From positions 1-64,000 of the forward strand of contig NZ_CAJLKP010000018.1 in the NCBI RefSeq assembly GCF_905207245.1: 64,000 nt of DNA, read 5' to 3'. Position numbers and translations under genes: made by a program. The DNA is from an uncultured Bacteroides sp. (lineage in GTDB: Bacteria > Bacteroidota > Bacteroidia > Bacteroidales > Bacteroidaceae). Each line of letters starts with the position of its first letter. The stretch's first letter is position 1. The notes below the pieces were generated by a model, which saw only the letters and a list, made by a program, of their open reading frames with translations, had not been told where the DNA came from and did not search any database. Positions 60,200 through 64,000 of the stretch are shown piece by piece.

Positions 60200-62746
60200 T
60201 CACTTCCCGCCCCAGCAAATGGATTGCAAGAACCACGTTGCCTGTTCGTTCTTCAGCCCCTGGCATTCCAATACCGAAGGCAATTCATGATAGCTTTTCC
60301 AGAAACCGTCGATTAAAGCGGGCATTTCTGACGGAGCATACATCACAGCCTCATTCAGACTTCCCATCTTGCCAAACTCTTCTTTAAAGACAATATATGA
60401 ATTACGGTACTTCAGTTGTTCCATAGATTTCGCAATTCTTCGGGATACTCCCAAAAGCCCGTTCATATCCACCTTTTCGGCGGGATAGACTATCTTAATC
60501 ACTTTTTCCTGATTGCAAGGCAATTCCGGCAAATCTACCAGCAAGGCAAAGTCTTCGGCCGAATACGTGTATTCTGCCGGGCTCCCATTCACCGTGACGG
60601 ACAGGGGAATTAGCGACGAAAGCACTTTCACCTTGAATGCACGGGCAAGAGGCATCTCTTTATAACTGCCTTCGCGCTTGCCTATGACAACAGTCTGCTC
60701 ATTGCCACTACGGGTAGTAGTCAGCTTAGTCACCGCATACTCGGATGCATAGCTCTTATCATTTCCGTTATCTTCATACAGGCTGAATGCCGATGTACCG
60801 TTTCCACCGGGAAATACCGTCACCGCTATTTCTTCGTCGTTACCGTTCAGGTTCATCACGTTCTCCTGATAGAGAGGCAGTATGGCGCCCGCCTTTATAT
60901 AGATGGGATATTCATCAATGGCAAAAGAGCGCTCCACAACGCGGTTGCCTTGCAACAAAGCGCCCGTATGCCACTCGTACCATTCCCCCTCCGGCAGCCA
61001 TACACGCACCTGTGCATAACCATCCTTTGCCGGAGCCGTAACCGGCGCCACCATCACATCATCTCCAAACATATACTCATTGGTGAATTCATAAGCTTCC
61101 TTATTCTCCGGATAGTCATAATACATAGGGCGGCAGAGTGACAGCCCGTCATCATATCCCTTGCGGGCCATGGTGTAGATATAAGGAGCCATCACGTAGC
61201 GTTGACGAATCGTCTCACGGATGATGTCGCAATATTCCTTGCTGAACACCCAGGGTTCCTTATTCAGTTTGGCTCCCTTCTGCGAGTGGGTACGCATTAT
61301 CGGGCTCAGTGCTCCGAATTGCAGCCAGCGGGTGTACATTTCGGGGTCTATCTGGCTACCGATGTGTCCGCCCAAGTCATGACTCCAATAGCCGTACAAC
61401 ACATTGGAGGCGGTAGAGTTGAAGTAAGGTTGGAAGTCCAGCGACTTCCATGAAATCACTGCATCACCCGAGAAACCCACCTGATAACGATGATTTCCCA
61501 ATCCTCCCCAACGGTGGTAGAGCATCGGGCGCGTATCCCGGCGTTGTTCCATATCACTAAAGAATGCGTAGTTGATCCACCAGGTATTGCTCAGGTTCTT
61601 CATCTTCGGGTCGAACATTCCCTGCTGCCAGTCCAGCCACCAGAAGTCCACTCCGTCTTTCTCCATCGGAGACAGGATGTTCTTGAACATATTCTTCATG
61701 AACTTCTTATCTGAATTTACCCAAGGGATTGTCTGCTTTGTAGCAGGGTCCACTCCCATGTCTTTAGCCATTTCCGGGTATTTTTCTTCATAAGCAGCCA
61801 CTCCGTCTGCCGGATGCAGGTTGAGTGTCACTTTCACATTGTTCTGTTTCAGGTATTTCAGGAAGCCCTGGGGATTGGGGAATAAATCTCGGTTCCAGGT
61901 CCAGCCGGTCCAGCCCCCCTTGCCTTTCTCGGTATAATGCCAGTCCATATCCACTACCAGCACATCCAGAGGTATCTGATAAGTATAGAAATTATCAATC
62001 AGATTACGGAACTCTTTATCGGAGTACAGCCAATAGCGCGACCACCAATAGCCGAAGGCATAGCGGGGAGGTAACGGCATCTTGCCTGCAAACAAGGTAT
62101 AGTCTTTCAGGGCTTGTTTATAGTCGTGCCCGTAGGCCATGAAGTACCAGTCCTGGCCTTCATTGGCGGAGCGTTCCTTAGCCCAGTCCCAGTCCGGATC
62201 ATTGTCAAACAACAGTCCCCGGGAGTCGTCAATGAGCGACCAGCCATCGGTTGCCAGCAGACCGTCTTCCAGTTTCAGTTTATCCCCTTTCTTGGTGTCA
62301 GACACCCAGGTTTGGGTCTGTGTGTCACCATCCATTCCGTCAAGGGTGCGGTAGGTGCCTTTCAGGTTGCCTTTCTGTTGCATTCCGGGCTTCCAGATGA
62401 ACGGAAAAGCTCCCTTCACAGCTTGGATTACCAGGTTATTGTCTGTGAACTGTCCGCTGTCTTTTTTATAACGCATCTTCATTTTGGAAGTTGTTATTTC
62501 AATCCACGCGCCTTTTGCCTTCACTTTGTAATTGACGGGCGGATACAAGCGGTCTACAGCAATAAAAGATTTGTCGTCTACAAACTTCCCATCCGGGGCA
62601 TACTCCAGACGGAGCGTTCCATCCGATATGACCGTAAACCGTACATGGTTGTCAGCATAAGCAATATTCCTCTGTTCATCCTGTGCTCGTAGTGACAACA
62701 AGACACCTTGCAAAATACAAAGAATAAGTGTTAACTTCTTCATCAT
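60200..62746 (-). CDS. GH31 alpha-glycosidase (alpha-xylosidase-like)
   Basis: 848 residues (adjacent ATGs at 62746 and 62743). Signal peptide (MMKKLTLILCILQGVLLSLRA), N-terminal beta-sandwich (25-220), catalytic barrel with WDWAKE, LVVDMDWHYTEKGKGGWTGW, nucleophile in FWWLDWQQG (Asp372), acid/base in GFSGDAVISW (Asp428), then proximal and distal beta domains. A further C-terminal segment (about 750-848) is helical. Activities in GH31 include alpha-glucosidase, alpha-xylosidase and others; the hemicellulose context suggests alpha-xylosidase or a related role. It begins 13 nt after the GH115 gene. Confidence 0.92.
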   Translation of the reverse strand: MMKKLTLILCILQGVLLSLRAQDEQRNIAYADNHVRFTVISDGTLRLEYAPDGKFVDDKSFIAVDRLYPPVNYKVKAKGAWIEITTSKMKMRYKKDSGQFTDNNLVIQAVKGAFPFIWKPGMQQKGNLKGTYRTLDGMDGDTQTQTWVSDTKKGDKLKLEDGLLATDGWSLIDDSRGLLFDNDPDWDWAKERSANEGQDWYFMAYGHDYKQALKDYTLFAGKMPLPPRYAFGYWWSRYWLYSDKEFRNLIDNFYTYQIPLDVLVVDMDWHYTEKGKGGWTGWTWNRDLFPNPQGFLKYLKQNNVKVTLNLHPADGVAAYEEKYPEMAKDMGVDPATKQTIPWVNSDKKFMKNMFKNILSPMEKDGVDFWWLDWQQGMFDPKMKNLSNTWWINYAFFSDMEQRRDTRPMLYHRWGGLGNHRYQVGFSGDAVISWKSLDFQPYFNSTASNVLYGYWSHDLGGHIGSQIDPEMYTRWLQFGALSPIMRTHSQKGAKLNKEPWVFSKEYCDIIRETIRQRYVMAPYIYTMARKGYDDGLSLCRPMYYDYPENKEAYEFTNEYMFGDDVMVAPVTAPAKDGYAQVRVWLPEGEWYEWHTGALLQGNRVVERSFAIDEYPIYIKAGAILPLYQENVMNLNGNDEEIAVTVFPGGNGTSAFSLYEDNGNDKSYASEYAVTKLTTTRSGNEQTVVIGKREGSYKEMPLARAFKVKVLSSLIPLSVTVNGSPAEYTYSAEDFALLVDLPELPCNQEKVIKIVYPAEKVDMNGLLGVSRRIAKSMEQLKYRNSYIVFKEEFGKMGSLNEAVMYAPSEMPALIDGFWKSYHELPSVLECQGLKNEQATWFLQSICWGGK

Positions 62747-62759
62747 GGCAATATTGATT

Positions 62760-64000
62760 TTAGTTTCGGGTGGGTTGAGGTCCCATATACGAACGCTTCA
62801 TACCTCCGAAGTCCAATACTATTTTCTGCACCACAGTTCCGGCATCGCCACAGATGATTTTCACGGTATGTTTGCCCGGTTTGTCTATATGGAGAGTGGT
62901 TTTGTTGATTCTGCAATTCTTCAATACGCTTTCATACCATATCTGGGCATATTCGAAAGAAGAAGTGGACGGAGTCATCACAGGACCTTCATCGATGCAT
63001 ACGCCGTATTTGGTTTCTACGTTCGTTGCTTCATGTCCGGCATATCCCCTGTCCTTGCTTATCGTGAAGGTAGGCAATACATAAGTATATACATCTACCG
63101 AGCCCTGCTCGAAAGTATAGAAATCGTATTCCAAACGTGGTGTGCTGCGCCCTGCTGTGCGTTGTGCCGGTGCCAGGGGATCGCCTAACTGAACGGCTGT
63201 ATTCTCGCAGCCCAGATTGGGAATTACTCTCATCTTGATAGCGTCATTTTCTACCTTACGGTGGAAACCTGCGGCATCAATTGAAACATATCCGTTGTTC
63301 TCAACATACAAAGTATCCATTTCGGCCAATGAAGGAGAAGTAGGATTGAAGACAGAGATGTAAACGCTTTCTTTTTCGCCACGGTCGGACATGATGTCCA
63401 AAGTTCCGAGGATTCGCTCACCGGCCGGAACTTTCGACCAGTCGATGGATACCTCTATACGGTCTTCGGTAGCAGTCTCTCCGGACTTCTTACTCACCAA
63501 TATCCAGTCATTCGTAACAGCCGTTTTCCACTTCAACGGAGTGGCCCCCTTGTTAAATACATCTACATAATATGACTGACGCAGATAAGTATTAAAACAA
63601 GGCAATGAGTGGAAACTTTTCAGCCCTTTCAGCACATCCTCACCTTCTGCCATCACACCCAGAGAAGCTACAGGAGCCAGTTCAATGTCTCTCAACTTCG
63701 GAAGTTCAAAGTAAGCGGCTGCAAATCCCTGCTTCATGGTCATCACATGATCCCACTTACCGTCGAGCAATGAATTATAGCCTTTGGTGATTACTTCGAG
63801 ACTGTCATAACAAACTTTTGCCGACTTCTCCAGTTCTTTGGCACTGGCTCTTTGCTGAATAGAATACCAACGGTTTCTCTGTCCATCCAGTATCATTCTG
63901 TTCAACAGTTCACATCCTTTCACCGGATAGTACAACGACTGATAGAAACAGGCTTTTTGCTTCTCGTCGGACATGTTGTTCAGAATCTTCTCTACAACAC
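62760..64000 (-). CDS. GH115 xylan alpha-1,2-glucuronidase (partial, N-terminus outside window)
   Basis: The frame stays open to the right edge, so the ATG at 63974 is internal. About 413 residues of the C-terminal part are visible: a helical segment (YSIQQRASAKELEKSAKVCY), beta-sandwich (YVDVFNKGATPLKW to ILGTLDIMSD), and the last GH115 C-terminal domain (FTISKDRGYAGHEATNVE, then KPGKHTVKIICGDAGTVVQK). GH115 enzymes remove glucuronic or 4-O-methyl-glucuronic acid from xylan, even from internal residues. The catalytic acids lie outside the window. It is cotranscribed with GH31 and is the strongest hint that the locus targets glucuronoxylan. Confidence 0.88.
   Translation of the reverse strand, partial: VVEKILNNMSDEKQKACFYQSLYYPVKGCELLNRMILDGQRNRWYSIQQRASAKELEKSAKVCYDSLEVITKGYNSLLDGKWDHVMTMKQGFAAAYFELPKLRDIELAPVASLGVMAEGEDVLKGLKSFHSLPCFNTYLRQSYYVDVFNKGATPLKWKTAVTNDWILVSKKSGETATEDRIEVSIDWSKVPAGERILGTLDIMSDRGEKESVYISVFNPTSPSLAEMDTLYVENNGYVSIDAAGFHRKVENDAIKMRVIPNLGCENTAVQLGDPLAPAQRTAGRSTPRLEYDFYTFEQGSVDVYTYVLPTFTISKDRGYAGHEATNVETKYGVCIDEGPVMTPSTSSFEYAQIWYESVLKNCRINKTTLHIDKPGKHTVKIICGDAGTVVQKIVLDFGGMKRSYMGPQPTRN

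Noticed and set aside
63974..64000. ATG at 63974 as the true start of the last gene
   Set aside because: The frame is open to the window edge and the visible part covers only C-terminal GH115 domains.
1..64000. tRNA or rRNA genes, insertion sequences, prophage genes
   Set aside because: No cloverleaf ending in CCA, rRNA core sequence, transposase or integrase motif was recognised on reading both strands.

Overview
The window comes from a gut Bacteroides-type genome (Bacteroidales). The evidence is a SusC/SusD pair, many SPII lipoproteins and glycoside hydrolases, a TPR histidine kinase, a periplasmic S46 dipeptidyl-peptidase, and the Bacteroidetes promoter form TAnnTTTG (sometimes with TTTG 19-21 bp upstream) in front of many genes. 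No rRNA, tRNA, CRISPR array, transposase or phage gene was recognised. Ribosome-binding sites are weak, as usual in this phylum, so several starts were set from promoter position, signal peptides or family starts.

Layout. 1-5791: a minus-strand glucan-degradation operon (GH30, GH5, GH3; the GH3 runs off the left edge) behind a TPR-membrane-HTH regulator. 5819-9278: an acyltransferase-like membrane protein, queH and an SH3b membrane protein. 9279-13465: a DUF6266 protein, two paralogous AAA ATPases and a secreted phosphodiesterase, with several striking palindromes. 13470-20719: M16 protease, sugar-phosphate isomerase plus PfkB kinase, lipoprotein phosphatase, DEAD-box helicase and DMT transporter. 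20781-25163: a peroxide-defence block (dps, oxyR, ahpC, ahpF) with a five-copy 22-bp tandem array and a promoter element shared by dps and ahpC. 25210-31372: S46 peptidase, DUF389 protein, flippase and ruvB.

31376-39548 is the most unusual part. First comes an overlapping TOPRIM/AAA ATPase pair directly upstream of ruvB, which resembles a split OLD-type defence module. Next to it is a six-gene operon for a CXXX-repeat peptide: a large Ig/FN3-like lipoprotein, a precursor with 30 cysteines and a twin-arginine plus lipoprotein signal, a radical SAM/SPASM maturase, a second SPASM-like protein without the radical SAM core, a small modification-system protein, and a beta-propeller lipoprotein. A structured RNA of about 275 nt, with its own consensus promoter and an intrinsic terminator, lies immediately upstream of this operon.

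39959-47388: a second DUF6266 gene, an AlkD-like protein, a TPR sensor kinase, a sialate O-acetylesterase-type enzyme, a nucleoside-gate membrane protein and ybeY. 47718-64000: a polysaccharide-utilisation locus (SusC, SusD, two GH43, an unassigned alpha/alpha-barrel protein, an MGH1-like glycosidase, GH31 and the C-terminal part of a GH115), pointing to a substituted xylan or related hemicellulose.
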